From positions 1,984,001 to 2,048,000 of the forward strand of contig NZ_CP073347.1 of the NCBI RefSeq assembly GCF_024397915.1: a DNA stretch of 64,000 bases, written 5' to 3'. The stretch comes from Marinobacterium rhizophilum. GTDB lineage: Bacteria > Pseudomonadota > Gammaproteobacteria > Pseudomonadales > Balneatricaceae. The notes beneath the pieces were generated by a model. That model ran no database searches and was not told where the DNA came from. It was given only the letters and a program-made list of their open reading frames with translations. Below are positions 7,685 to 15,812 of the stretch, in pieces. Position 1 is the first letter of the stretch. Each line of letters begins with the position of its first letter. Made by a program: the position numbers and the translations under genes.

Positions 7685-9115
7685 ATGAAACTCTACGAGC
7701 AGGTCGCGGCCGAGCTGAGTTCACGCATCGAACAGGGCTTTTACCGCTGTGGCGACCGGCTGCCCTCCATTCGCGCCCTGAGCCGTGAGCATGGCGTCAG
7801 CATTGCCACCGTGCAGGAAGCCTACCGGCTGCTGGAGGACCAGGGGCTGGCCCAGCCAAAACCCAAGTCCGGCTACTATGTGCGCCTGCGACCGGCAACG
7901 CCGCAACTGCCCGATATCAGCCGACCGGCACAGCGGCCGCTGGAAGTGTCCCACTGGGACCAGGTCCTGAGCCTGCTCTGCTCCGGCGAAACACCGGGCA
8001 TAATGGCACTGGGGCGCGGCATGCCGGATATCACCGCCACGACGCTCAAGCCGTTGCAGCGCGCACTGTCAGAGGGCAGGCGCGGCGACGGCCTGCGCGG
8101 CTTCGCCTACGACAGCCTGCAGGGCTCGCCGGAACTGCGTCAGCAGGTTGCGCGCCTGACGATAGACGCCGGCTGCACCCTGCACCCCGACGACATCGTC
8201 ATCACCACCGGCTGCCAGGAAGCGCTGTCCGCCAGCCTCCGCGCGGTCACTCAGCCCGGCGATGTGGTGGCGGTGGACTCGCCGAGCTTTTTCGGCTCCA
8301 TGCAGGCGCTCAAGGCCTTTGGCCTCAAGGCCATGGAGATTCCCACGGACGCGGTGAATGGCATCAGCCTCGAAGCACTGGAACTGGCTTTGGAACAGTG
8401 GCCGATTCGGGCCATTCAGGTAACCCCGACCTGTAACAACCCGCTGGGCTACACCATGCCCGAAGCCCGCAAGCGCCAGCTGGTTACCCTGGCCCAGCGC
8501 TTTGATGTGGCCATCATCGAGGATGATATATACGGCGACCTGAGCTTCCAGTTTCCCCGCCCGCGCGCCATCAAGTCGTTCGACACCGATGGCCGGGTAC
8601 TGCTGTGCAGCTCCTTCTCCAAGGCCTTGGCCCCCGGACTGCGCGTAGGGTGGGTGGCGCCGGGGCGTTACCGGGATCAGGTGCTGCACATGAAATATGT
8701 CGGCACCGCCGCCTGCGCCACCCTGCCCCAGCTGGCCGTGGCCGAATTCATCAGGCAGGGCGGCTATGAACGGCACCTGCGGCGCATGCGGGCACAGTAC
8801 CTCGACGGGCGGGACCAGATGATCGCCGCGGTGGAACGCTACTTCCCTGCCAACACGCGCATCAGTTATCCCCAGGGCGGCTTTCTGCTCTGGGTTGAGC
8901 TACCGGGGGACATCGATACCCTGATACTGAACGAGCGACTGGACGCAAGCGGCATCCGTATCGGGCCGGGCGTACTGTTTTCTGCGTCGGGGAAGTACCG
9001 CAATTGCCTGCGGCTGAATTACTCGGACAAACCCTCCGCGACCCAGGATCACGCCCTGCAGCAGGTCGGGCTGGAAATCACGCGCATGCTAGCGGAAATC
9101 GAACGCGTCGCCTGA
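7685..9115 (+). CDS. MocR-type regulator (GntR helix-turn-helix plus aminotransferase domain)
   Basis: A 476-aa transcription factor. Residues 1-70 form a GntR winged helix (GDRLPSIRALSREHGVS, then YRLLEDQGL). Residues about 95-470 are a fold-type I aminotransferase domain with the PLP lysine in SSFSKALAPGLRVGW (Lys313) and a TPTCNNPLGYTMP motif. MocR proteins sense PLP or amino-type ligands through this domain and usually regulate a divergent gene. The divergent neighbour here is the DUF1127 gene, with three CTGTACTG repeats in the shared spacer. The start at 7685 follows GGAGTAGGAG within 15 bases. Confidence 0.9.
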   Translation: MKLYEQVAAELSSRIEQGFYRCGDRLPSIRALSREHGVSIATVQEAYRLLEDQGLAQPKPKSGYYVRLRPATPQLPDISRPAQRPLEVSHWDQVLSLLCSGETPGIMALGRGMPDITATTLKPLQRALSEGRRGDGLRGFAYDSLQGSPELRQQVARLTIDAGCTLHPDDIVITTGCQEALSASLRAVTQPGDVVAVDSPSFFGSMQALKAFGLKAMEIPTDAVNGISLEALELALEQWPIRAIQVTPTCNNPLGYTMPEARKRQLVTLAQRFDVAIIEDDIYGDLSFQFPRPRAIKSFDTDGRVLLCSSFSKALAPGLRVGWVAPGRYRDQVLHMKYVGTAACATLPQLAVAEFIRQGGYERHLRRMRAQYLDGRDQMIAAVERYFPANTRISYPQGGFLLWVELPGDIDTLILNERLDASGIRIGPGVLFSASGKYRNCLRLNYSDKPSATQDHALQQVGLEITRMLAEIERVA

Positions 9116-9126
9116 TGCATTGCGCA

Positions 9127-10875
9127 TCAGGCTCCCCGCTGTGTCGGCGCCGGCGCCTGCAGCAGATGCGTCAGCAGCGCCCGCAACTTACCCGGGCGTA
9201 CGGGCTTTGGCAGTACCGGCAAGTCCTGCTCACGGAACAACCTGAGGGTATCGGCAGAACGATCCGCCGTGATCATGGCGGCCGGAAACTCCGATCCATA
9301 GAGCTGGCGCAACGCCTGTACGACCTCCAGCCCGGTGCGGCCCCAGTCCAGGTGGTAGTCGGCCAGCAACAGTTGCGGCCTCGCCTCGTGACCTTCCCCT
9401 GCGCAATCCCGGCAGAGCGCCAGGGCGGCATCGACGTCACGCGCCACACTGAGCTCGCAACCCCACTGCTCCAGCAGCGCACACATGCTCAGCAGCACGC
9501 TCTCGTCATTGTCGACCACCAGCACCCGGGTGCCCGCCAGCGTATCCGCGGGCACACCAGGCTGTACCGGTACCGCAACCGGCACAGACCCCGCCACCCG
9601 CGGCACCTCCACGGCGAACATCGATCCCCTGCCCTGGGTTGAACGGACCTCGATAGGATGCTCCAGCACCCGGGCGATACGATCCACGATCGCCAGCCCC
9701 AGCCCCACACCGCGTCTATCACCGGCATGGTGGTCCGGCAGCTGGTGAAATTCGCAGAAGATATCCTCCAGTTTGGAGTCGGCGATGCCGTCCCCGCTAT
9801 CCCACACCTGGATACTGACCCGGTCGCCTCGATTGCGCACCCCCAGCACCACCTTGCCGCGGGGGGTATAACGCAGCGCATTGCTGAGAAAGTTGCGCAG
9901 AATGCGCGTCAATAGGCGACTGTCGCTGCGTATGGTCAAACTGCTGGACTGCAACCGCAGCTGCAGCCCTTCACTTGCCGCCACCGGCTGCAGCTCGGCG
10001 GCCAGCGGCTCAAGAATGGATTGCAGGGAAAACTCGGCCAGGTCGGGGCGCACCGCGTTCTGATCCAGCCTCGAGATATCCAGCAGGTCGGTCAGCAGAT
10101 CCTCGGCCCCCTCCAGCGCCAGGTGTATCCGTTCGATCAGGTAACCGTCCTGCCCGGCCAGTTCGCGCTCGCGCAGGGTGGACACCAGCAGCCGCGCGGC
10201 GTTCATCGGCTGCAGCAGATCATGACTGGCCGCCGCCAGATATTTGTCCTTGCTCTGGTTGGCCGCCTGGGCCGCATCCCGCGCCAGGCGCAGCTGTTCA
10301 TTCAGCTCAAGCAGCTCCTCGGTGCGTTCGGCGACGCGTTGCTCCAGTTCGGCATTGAGCTGCTGCAGGCGCTCGCGGGCACGCTTGCGCTCGGTGTAGT
10401 CCGCCACAAAGGCTTCGATAATCTCGCCGCCCTCACCCTGCTTGAGCAGAATATTCATGGCCACATCCACGGTGCCACCGTCACGGCAGCGCAGACGGGT
10501 TTCGTAACCAATCAGCCGCTGGCTCGCCAGCAGCATCTGGCGGATGGCGGCGAATTCGCCCGGATCGACAAACAGCTGGGTGGGCAGGTCCCGCACCCGG
10601 GCGATCACCTCGGCCGGTGAGGCATAGCCGCACAGCCGGGCGATGGCGGGGTTGGCCACCTGGATACCGCCCGCCATATCGGCGCGGAAAATACCGTGCA
10701 AGGCATTTTCAAACAGCCACTTGTAGCGATTGCGCTCCTGCTCGAGCTCGTGGACCTTGCGTTCGAGTTCCGGGTAATAGCTTTTTCGGGCCGACTGACT
10801 GCCAAGGCCAATCAGGTCCTCGAAAGTCGCCGCATTCTGCTCCCCGCTGGCTGCCAGGTCAGAGCGCTTCTTCAT
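9127..10875 (-). CDS. PAS hybrid sensor histidine kinase, ErcS'-like
   Basis: A 582-aa soluble hybrid kinase with no membrane segment. Order: an N-terminal coiled segment, a PAS/PAC domain (about 45-160), a coiled coil (about 165-205), HisKA with the phospho-acceptor in AAASHDLLQPMNA (His218), a HATPase domain (NFLSNALRYTP, DSGDGI, GVGLGLAIV), and a receiver domain (about 455-575) with Asp506 in LLLADYHLDWG. It overlaps the end of the ErcA-like gene by 17 nt. The ATG at 10875 is preferred over 10890 because GAGG lies six bases upstream. In P. aeruginosa, as I recall, ErcS' next to ErcA is part of the ethanol-oxidation signalling cascade; the same pairing suggests an equivalent role. Confidence 0.87.
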   Translation of the reverse strand: MKKRSDLAASGEQNAATFEDLIGLGSQSARKSYYPELERKVHELEQERNRYKWLFENALHGIFRADMAGGIQVANPAIARLCGYASPAEVIARVRDLPTQLFVDPGEFAAIRQMLLASQRLIGYETRLRCRDGGTVDVAMNILLKQGEGGEIIEAFVADYTERKRARERLQQLNAELEQRVAERTEELLELNEQLRLARDAAQAANQSKDKYLAAASHDLLQPMNAARLLVSTLRERELAGQDGYLIERIHLALEGAEDLLTDLLDISRLDQNAVRPDLAEFSLQSILEPLAAELQPVAASEGLQLRLQSSSLTIRSDSRLLTRILRNFLSNALRYTPRGKVVLGVRNRGDRVSIQVWDSGDGIADSKLEDIFCEFHQLPDHHAGDRRGVGLGLAIVDRIARVLEHPIEVRSTQGRGSMFAVEVPRVAGSVPVAVPVQPGVPADTLAGTRVLVVDNDESVLLSMCALLEQWGCELSVARDVDAALALCRDCAGEGHEARPQLLLADYHLDWGRTGLEVVQALRQLYGSEFPAAMITADRSADTLRLFREQDLPVLPKPVRPGKLRALLTHLLQAPAPTQRGA

Positions 10876-12022
10876 ACAGAACCTCGACATCGCGCCGGGA
10901 TGACTTGCGCGGATTGGTCAGTATGCAGGGATCCTTGATGGCATTTTTTGACAGCGAGGGTATGTCACTGACATTAACCCCGAAGACACCGAGCGACTCG
11001 CCAAGCCCGACTTCCTGCTTGAGCCCGATAATGCGCTGCATCAGCCGCTTGCGGATCTCGCTGCTGTTCATGCCGCGCACATCCACGCCCAGGGTATCGG
11101 CGATAACCTTGAACTTGTCCGGCGTTTCCCGATAGTTGAAGTCGATCACGTGCTCCAGCAGCATGGCATTGCAGAGCCCGTGGGGCAGGTCGAGGTAGCC
11201 TCCCAGACTGTGGGACATGGCATGCACGGCCCCCAGGATCGCATTGGAGAACGCCAGCCCCGCCTTCATGCTGCCAAGCATGACCTGCTCGCGCAGGTGC
11301 AGGTCGTCGGGATGACGAATCAAATCGGCCAGGTTGCCATTGATCAGGCGGATTGCATCCAGCGCATGCATGTCGGTCATGGGACCGGAGCCGGTTGAGA
11401 CGAACGCCTCGATGGCGTGTACCAGCGCATCGACACCGGTACAGGCGGTCAGGAAGGGGTCCATCGTCATGGTGGTTTCGGGGTCGATAAGCGACACATC
11501 CGGCACCACCGACTTGCTGACAATGGAGATTTTCACGCGCTCGTATTCGTCATTGATGATGGCGAACTGGGACACATCCGCCGAAGTCCCGGAGGTGGTG
11601 GGAATCAGGATCAGCGGCGGAATCGGCACACTGAGGGTATCCACGCCCTCGAACTCCAGAATGTGCCGGCCATGACTGCTGACAATACCGATACCCTTGG
11701 CACAGTCCATCGGGCTGCCGCCACCCACCGCAACGATCAGGTTGCAGCCCTCGCTGTCGTACAGTGCGGCACCGCGCATGACCTCCTCGGAGCGCGGATT
11801 GGGCGATACCTCGGTGTAGAGGACGCATTCGATCAGGGCCTCACGCAGCGTCTGCTCGACATCCGCCACCCAGCCCGCCTGCTGCACGCCGGGATCGGAT
11901 ACCAGCAGCACCTTGCGCGCCCCGAAGGTTCTGGCGTAGTTGGCCACCGCCTTGCGGGCGCCGGCGCCAAAGAGAATTTCGGGGGCAACGAATTTGCGCA
12001 GATTGGAGAGTTCATGGCTCAT
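10859..12022 (-). CDS. ercA: Iron-containing alcohol dehydrogenase, ErcA-like
   Basis: A 387-aa group III dehydrogenase. The nucleotide loop is GGGSPMDCAKG (100-110) and the metal ligands fit Asp198, His202, His267 and His281 in VDALVHAIEA, GAVHAMSHSLGG and LPHGLCN. Length and the immediately downstream overlapping PAS kinase match the ercA-ercS' pair of P. aeruginosa, where ErcA is reported to be needed for signalling in ethanol oxidation rather than as the main ethanol dehydrogenase. The pqq/exa genes usually regulated by that cascade are not in this window. The assignment to ErcA rests on context plus length; a general Fe-ADH is the fallback. Confidence 0.85.
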   Translation of the reverse strand: MSHELSNLRKFVAPEILFGAGARKAVANYARTFGARKVLLVSDPGVQQAGWVADVEQTLREALIECVLYTEVSPNPRSEEVMRGAALYDSEGCNLIVAVGGGSPMDCAKGIGIVSSHGRHILEFEGVDTLSVPIPPLILIPTTSGTSADVSQFAIINDEYERVKISIVSKSVVPDVSLIDPETTMTMDPFLTACTGVDALVHAIEAFVSTGSGPMTDMHALDAIRLINGNLADLIRHPDDLHLREQVMLGSMKAGLAFSNAILGAVHAMSHSLGGYLDLPHGLCNAMLLEHVIDFNYRETPDKFKVIADTLGVDVRGMNSSEIRKRLMQRIIGLKQEVGLGESLGVFGVNVSDIPSLSKNAIKDPCILTNPRKSSRRDVEVLYEEAL

Positions 12023-12099
12023 GATCAGGTTCCATCGCCGGGGGCGGATCTTGTTTTCCCCGCATTATACCTGCCAGCCACGACAACCACGAACGGCGC

Positions 12100-12468
12100 T
12101 TAACGCACTTCTTGCTGCTGCTGACAATTCAGGCACAGGGGCGACTCGGGCCTTACACTCAGGCGGGCGAAGGGAATCTCGGCGTCACAACTGCGACAGT
12201 AGCCAAAGTCCTCGTCCCCTTCGGCAATGCGCCTCAGTGCCGCCTCCACCAGGCGCAGTCGCCGCTCGCTCAGCGTGACGTTAGCCTTGGCCATATTGCG
12301 CTGCTGCAGGGCGTCGCTGCGCTCGCTCGTATCGAACTGCTCACGATCACCACCGACCTGGGCCAGCATCTCGCGCAGGCCATCGATCTCTTCACTCAGG
12401 TCATGCTGCAGTTTGTGCAGGCGCTGAACAATCAGCTGCATCTGCTCGTCCTGTACGGTCTGTTCCAT
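12100..12468 (-). CDS. DksA/TraR-family zinc-finger protein
   Basis: A 122-aa protein with an N-terminal coiled coil (about 1-85) and a C4 zinc finger made of CRSC and CLNC separated by 17 residues near the C-terminus. True DksA is longer (about 150 aa) with a conserved DxxDxA tip in the coiled coil; here the coiled region reads DTSERSDALQQRN, so this is a shorter paralogue of the YbiI/DksA-like kind that may bind the RNA polymerase secondary channel. The ATG at 12468 is in a GGAG-poor context. A terminator at 12549-12570 separates it from anything upstream on its strand. Confidence 0.82.
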   Translation of the reverse strand: MEQTVQDEQMQLIVQRLHKLQHDLSEEIDGLREMLAQVGGDREQFDTSERSDALQQRNMAKANVTLSERRLRLVEAALRRIAEGDEDFGYCRSCDAEIPFARLSVRPESPLCLNCQQQQEVR

Positions 12469-12548
12469 GGAGCGGCTCTCTCAAATCATCGGTTTAAAAA
12501 GGCCCCCGGCAGAGGGGGAATCTCAGGGTGTTTTCACGGGTAAAAAAA

Positions 12549-12570
12549 AGGCGGACCCGAAGGCCCGCCT
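12549..12570 (-). terminator. Intrinsic terminator upstream of the DksA-like gene
   Basis: AGGCGG (12549-12554) pairs with CCGCCT (12565-12570), with two more inner pairs, and is followed by eight T on the minus strand (12542-12549). It must end a minus-strand transcript that starts above it, which is the main reason to look for a small gene at 12589-12726. Confidence 0.8.
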
Positions 12571-12588
12571 GGATAATCCAGCAGTGGC

Positions 12589-12726
12589 TCAGGGGTCTGA
12601 CCGCAGGGGCGTCAGCTCCGGGATGGCACCCGCCTCCCGACACCGCACAGGCATCAGGACAGTACGGGCCTTGCCTGGGCAGGGCCGGATACCGCGGGGA
12701 ATCATGGATTGTCGAATAACAGACAT
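12589..12726 (-). CDS. Possible 45-aa small protein
   Basis: Minus-strand ATG at 12726 with CAGG six bases upstream, ending TGA at 12589-12591 just before a strong intrinsic terminator. The peptide starts MSVIRQSMIPRGIRP and ends ELTPLRSDP; I recognise no family. It lies in the 467-bp gap between the DksA-like gene and htpG. The support is placement between two minus-strand terminators, not similarity, so it could equally be a non-coding RNA region. Confidence 0.3.
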   Translation of the reverse strand: MSVIRQSMIPRGIRPCPGKARTVLMPVRCREAGAIPELTPLRSDP

Positions 12727-12894
12727 GGTTAACCTGAGCTGCTTGCCAAATAAGTCACTAAAGCCGAGTGTCACCGATTTGACGGCAAATTGCCAGCATC
12801 CTGAAAGGGCTGGGGACACAAGCGCTCCGCTACCGATACCGGGCCCGATAAAAGGCTGATCAGGTGCCCTGAGCCCTGCAGAAAACCCAAAAAA

Positions 12895-12918
12895 AAAGCG
12901 GCCCGGGAAGGCCGCTTT
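12895..12918 (-). terminator. htpG terminator
   Basis: AAAGCGGCC (12895-12903) pairs with GGCCGCTTT (12910-12918), followed on the minus strand by a run of T; it begins 18 nt past the htpG stop. Confidence 0.9.
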
Positions 12919-12935
12919 CTAGTCCCGTTTAAAGC

Positions 12936-14861
12936 TTACTGGCTCAGTTCAAGCAGCAGCTTGTTCAGGCGTGTCACGTAGGCGGCCGGATCATCCAGCT
13001 GACCACCAGCGGCAAGGCCGGCCTGATCAAAGATCACCAGGGACAGCTCGCCAAAGCGGTCCTCGTCCACTTCCTGGTCCAGCTTTTGAATCAGCGGATG
13101 CGCAGGGTTGAGTTCGAACACCGGCTTCACTTCGGGCACCGGCTGGCCGGCGGCTTCCATGATGCGACGCATCTGCGCGCCCATGTCGTAGCTGCCCAGC
13201 ACCACGCAGGCCGGGGAGTCGGTCAGGCGGTGCGTGATGCGCACATCGGATACGCGATCACCCAGCTGGGTCTTGAGGCGCTCAACCAGGCCAGACAGCT
13301 CCTTGGCGGTTTCTTCCTGGGCGGCCTTCTCTTCCTCGTTTTCAACCTCGCCCAGATCCAGCTCGCCCTTGCTGACGTCCTGGAAAGACTTGCCGTCAAA
13401 GTCGAACAGATGGCTCATCATCCACTCGTCAATGCGATCGGTCAGCAGCAGCACTTCGATGCCCTTCTTGCGGAAGATTTCCAGGTGCGGGCTGCTCTTG
13501 GCGGCATTGAAGGAATCGGCCACCACGTAGTAGATCTTGCTCTGGCCTTCCTGCATGCGGGCCACATAGTCTTCCAGACCGACGTTCTGCTCGCTGGTAC
13601 CGGAATGGGTGGAGGCGAAGCGCAGCAGCTTGAGTACCTTTTCGCGGTTGGGCTGATCTTCCGCCGGGCCTTCCTTGAGGACCTGGCCGAACTCCTTCCA
13701 GAACGCCTGGTACTTGTCGGCGTCGTTCTTGGCCAGCTTGCCCAGCATGTCCAGCGCACGCTTGCTCAGGGCCGCACGCAGCTTATCGACATGCGGGTCC
13801 TTTTGCAGGATCTCGCGGGAAATGTTCAGCGACAGGTTGCTGGAGTCCACCACGCCCTTGATAAAGCGCAGGTACAGCGGCAGGAACTGGTCTGCCTGGT
13901 CCATGATGAACACACGCTGGATGTAAAGCTTCAGGCCGCGCGGCGCTTCGCGATTCCACAGGTCGTAGGGGGCTTTTTCCGGTACGTACAGCAGCGAGCT
14001 GTATTCCAGGTTGCCTTCAACCTTGCTGTGGGACCAGGTCAGCGGATCATTGAAATCATGGGATACATGCTTGTAGAACTCGGAATACTCCTCGTCCGTC
14101 AGTTCGCTCTTGCTGCGGGTCCAGAGGGCCGTGGCGCTGTTGACCGTCTCGTCCTGCGGCGCCTCCACCTGTGCAGGTTCCTGGCCCTCTTCCGGCTCCT
14201 CGGGCTCAACCGCATCCTTTTGCATCAGTACCGGCAGTGCGATGTGATCGGAATACTTGCGGACCAGTTCGCGCAGGCGCCAGCTGTTGGCAAACTCGCT
14301 TTCCTCTTCCTTCAGGTGCAGCACGATGGTGGTACCACGCGCTTCTTTTTCCAGCGTGGCGATGCTGAATTCGCCCTCGCCCCTGGACGACCAGTGCACG
14401 CCTTCGGCGCTCGAAAGGCCTGCACGACGGGTAAAGACATCCACCTTGTCGGCAACGATAAAGGCCGAGTAGAAGCCCACACCGAACTGGCCAATCAGCT
14501 GGCTGTCCTTTTTCTGGTCGCCGGTCAGCTGGGACAGGAAACCGGAGGTGCCGGACTTGGCGATGGTGCCCAGGTGATCGATAACATCCTGGCGGCTCAT
14601 GCCGATGCCGTTGTCGTCGATGGTGATGGTCTTGGCGGCTTCATCGAAGCTGACGCGAATGCGCAGATCGCCGTCATTTTCGTACAGATCGGCGTTGGAC
14701 AGCGCCTCAAAGCGCAGCTTTTCGGCCGCATCCGATGCGTTGGAAATCAGTTCCCGCAGGAAGATTTCCTTGTTCGAATACAGGGAGTGAATCATCAGAT
14801 GAAGCAGCTGCTTCACTTCCGTCTGGAATCCGAGAGTTTCTTTCTGGGTTTCAGTGCTCAT
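12936..14861 (-). CDS. htpG: Molecular chaperone HtpG (Hsp90)
   Basis: A 641-aa bacterial Hsp90, full length for the family. The N-terminal GHKL ATPase has FLRELISNASDAAEKLR, DNGIGM and GQFGVGFYSAF; the middle domain carries the catalytic-arginine region (LNISREILQ); the C-terminal dimerisation domain follows. There is an acidic linker insertion around EPEEPEEGQEPAQVE after residue 215. It acts in the cytosol on late folding intermediates with DnaK. A sigma-32 consensus promoter about 55-80 bp upstream explains heat induction. Confidence 0.97.
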   Translation of the reverse strand: MSTETQKETLGFQTEVKQLLHLMIHSLYSNKEIFLRELISNASDAAEKLRFEALSNADLYENDGDLRIRVSFDEAAKTITIDDNGIGMSRQDVIDHLGTIAKSGTSGFLSQLTGDQKKDSQLIGQFGVGFYSAFIVADKVDVFTRRAGLSSAEGVHWSSRGEGEFSIATLEKEARGTTIVLHLKEEESEFANSWRLRELVRKYSDHIALPVLMQKDAVEPEEPEEGQEPAQVEAPQDETVNSATALWTRSKSELTDEEYSEFYKHVSHDFNDPLTWSHSKVEGNLEYSSLLYVPEKAPYDLWNREAPRGLKLYIQRVFIMDQADQFLPLYLRFIKGVVDSSNLSLNISREILQKDPHVDKLRAALSKRALDMLGKLAKNDADKYQAFWKEFGQVLKEGPAEDQPNREKVLKLLRFASTHSGTSEQNVGLEDYVARMQEGQSKIYYVVADSFNAAKSSPHLEIFRKKGIEVLLLTDRIDEWMMSHLFDFDGKSFQDVSKGELDLGEVENEEEKAAQEETAKELSGLVERLKTQLGDRVSDVRITHRLTDSPACVVLGSYDMGAQMRRIMEAAGQPVPEVKPVFELNPAHPLIQKLDQEVDEDRFGELSLVIFDQAGLAAGGQLDDPAAYVTRLNKLLLELSQ

Positions 14862-14916
14862 GAATATATAGGCCCTTGGTTCTGCAACAATTTCAGGTAA
14901 CTCGCCTGTGTTCCAG

Positions 14917-14944
14917 AGATGGGGCCGGCAGAATCGATTTCAAG
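14917..14944 (-). promoter_or_regulatory. Sigma-32 heat-shock promoter of htpG
   Basis: On the minus strand CTTGAAA (14944-14938) is separated by exactly 13 bp from CCCCATCT (14924-14917). This is close to the E. coli RpoH consensus in sequence and spacing, and it lies upstream of the heat-shock gene htpG. Confidence 0.9.
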
Positions 14945-14991
14945 CCCTGAATGCAAAGCGGATTTTAACAGCACCTTCACACAGCACTGTT

Positions 14992-15714
14992 TCAGCGCTC
15001 GACTTCGATGCTCATCATCATGGTCTGGAGCGCCTTGGACACGAACTCTCGTCGATAAAGGACGATAACAACGACACCGGACATCAGCATGAACAGCCAG
15101 GGATTGATGAACCAGCCCAGCACCGCGATGGAAAAATAGTAGGTACGCAGACCGGTATTGAAATTGTTGGCCGCCAGCGAGGTCATGTCAGCGATACGGT
15201 CCGCGTGGGCATGCAGACGCTGCTCAGAGAGCGACTCGCTCGGCAAGGGGGCACCGCCGATCATCACCGAGGAAAAGCCGTATTGGCGCAGGCTCCAGGT
15301 AAACTTGAAGAACGAATAGACAAACAGCAGGATCAGCAGCAGCAACTTGAGCTCCCACTCGCCGGCCGTGAGGGGATAGGCATACGGAATGTCCCGCACA
15401 ATGTTCATGGCCTCATCGGACACATTCAGCAGCGTCATGAGACCGGCCAGTATCAGGATGGTGGTCGAGGCAAAGAACGCCACCGTACGCTCCAGGTTGG
15501 CGATCGACGTGGTGTCGGGCACCCTGTTTTCACGCATCAGCATGTGCCGCATCCACTCCAGCCGGTACAGATGCATCACGCTCGCCAGGCAGGGTGTGGT
15601 CTTTGCCTTGGCCTGCGCATAGGTCATGTAACCGCGAAAGCACAGCAGGAACCAGCCCAGTGCCAGCAGGTTGATCCAGTGTTCCCCTAGAAACCCCGCC
15701 ACATCCGTTGTCAT
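14992..15714 (-). CDS. DUF599 membrane protein
   Basis: A 240-aa polytopic protein of the DUF599 family with about four membrane helices: residues 13-30 (INLLALGWFLLCF), 75-95, 120-145 (LKLLLLILLFVYSFFKF) and 195-225 (YYFSIAVLGWFINPWLFMLMSGVVVIVLY). NNFNTGLRTYYF before the last pair is typical of the family. The function is unknown. The start at 15714 (MTTDVAGFLGEHW) is preferred because GGGTGG lies 6-11 bases upstream; the in-frame ATG at 15756 lacks a ribosome site. Confidence 0.83.
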   Translation of the reverse strand: MTTDVAGFLGEHWINLLALGWFLLCFRGYMTYAQAKAKTTPCLASVMHLYRLEWMRHMLMRENRVPDTTSIANLERTVAFFASTTILILAGLMTLLNVSDEAMNIVRDIPYAYPLTAGEWELKLLLLILLFVYSFFKFTWSLRQYGFSSVMIGGAPLPSESLSEQRLHAHADRIADMTSLAANNFNTGLRTYYFSIAVLGWFINPWLFMLMSGVVVIVLYRREFVSKALQTMMMSIEVER

Positions 15715-15812
15715 CGATATCCACCCGGTCTCAGTAAGCACGCCATTGTAAATCAAGCCTAGATGCGCCTCTACCGGAGCCGATCAGCAAAGTGAGCGTT
15801 ATAACTGGCGCA

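Noticed and set aside
13086..14900. A 604-codon plus-strand frame opposite htpG
   Set aside because: Antisense artefact; htpG reads perfectly on the other strand.
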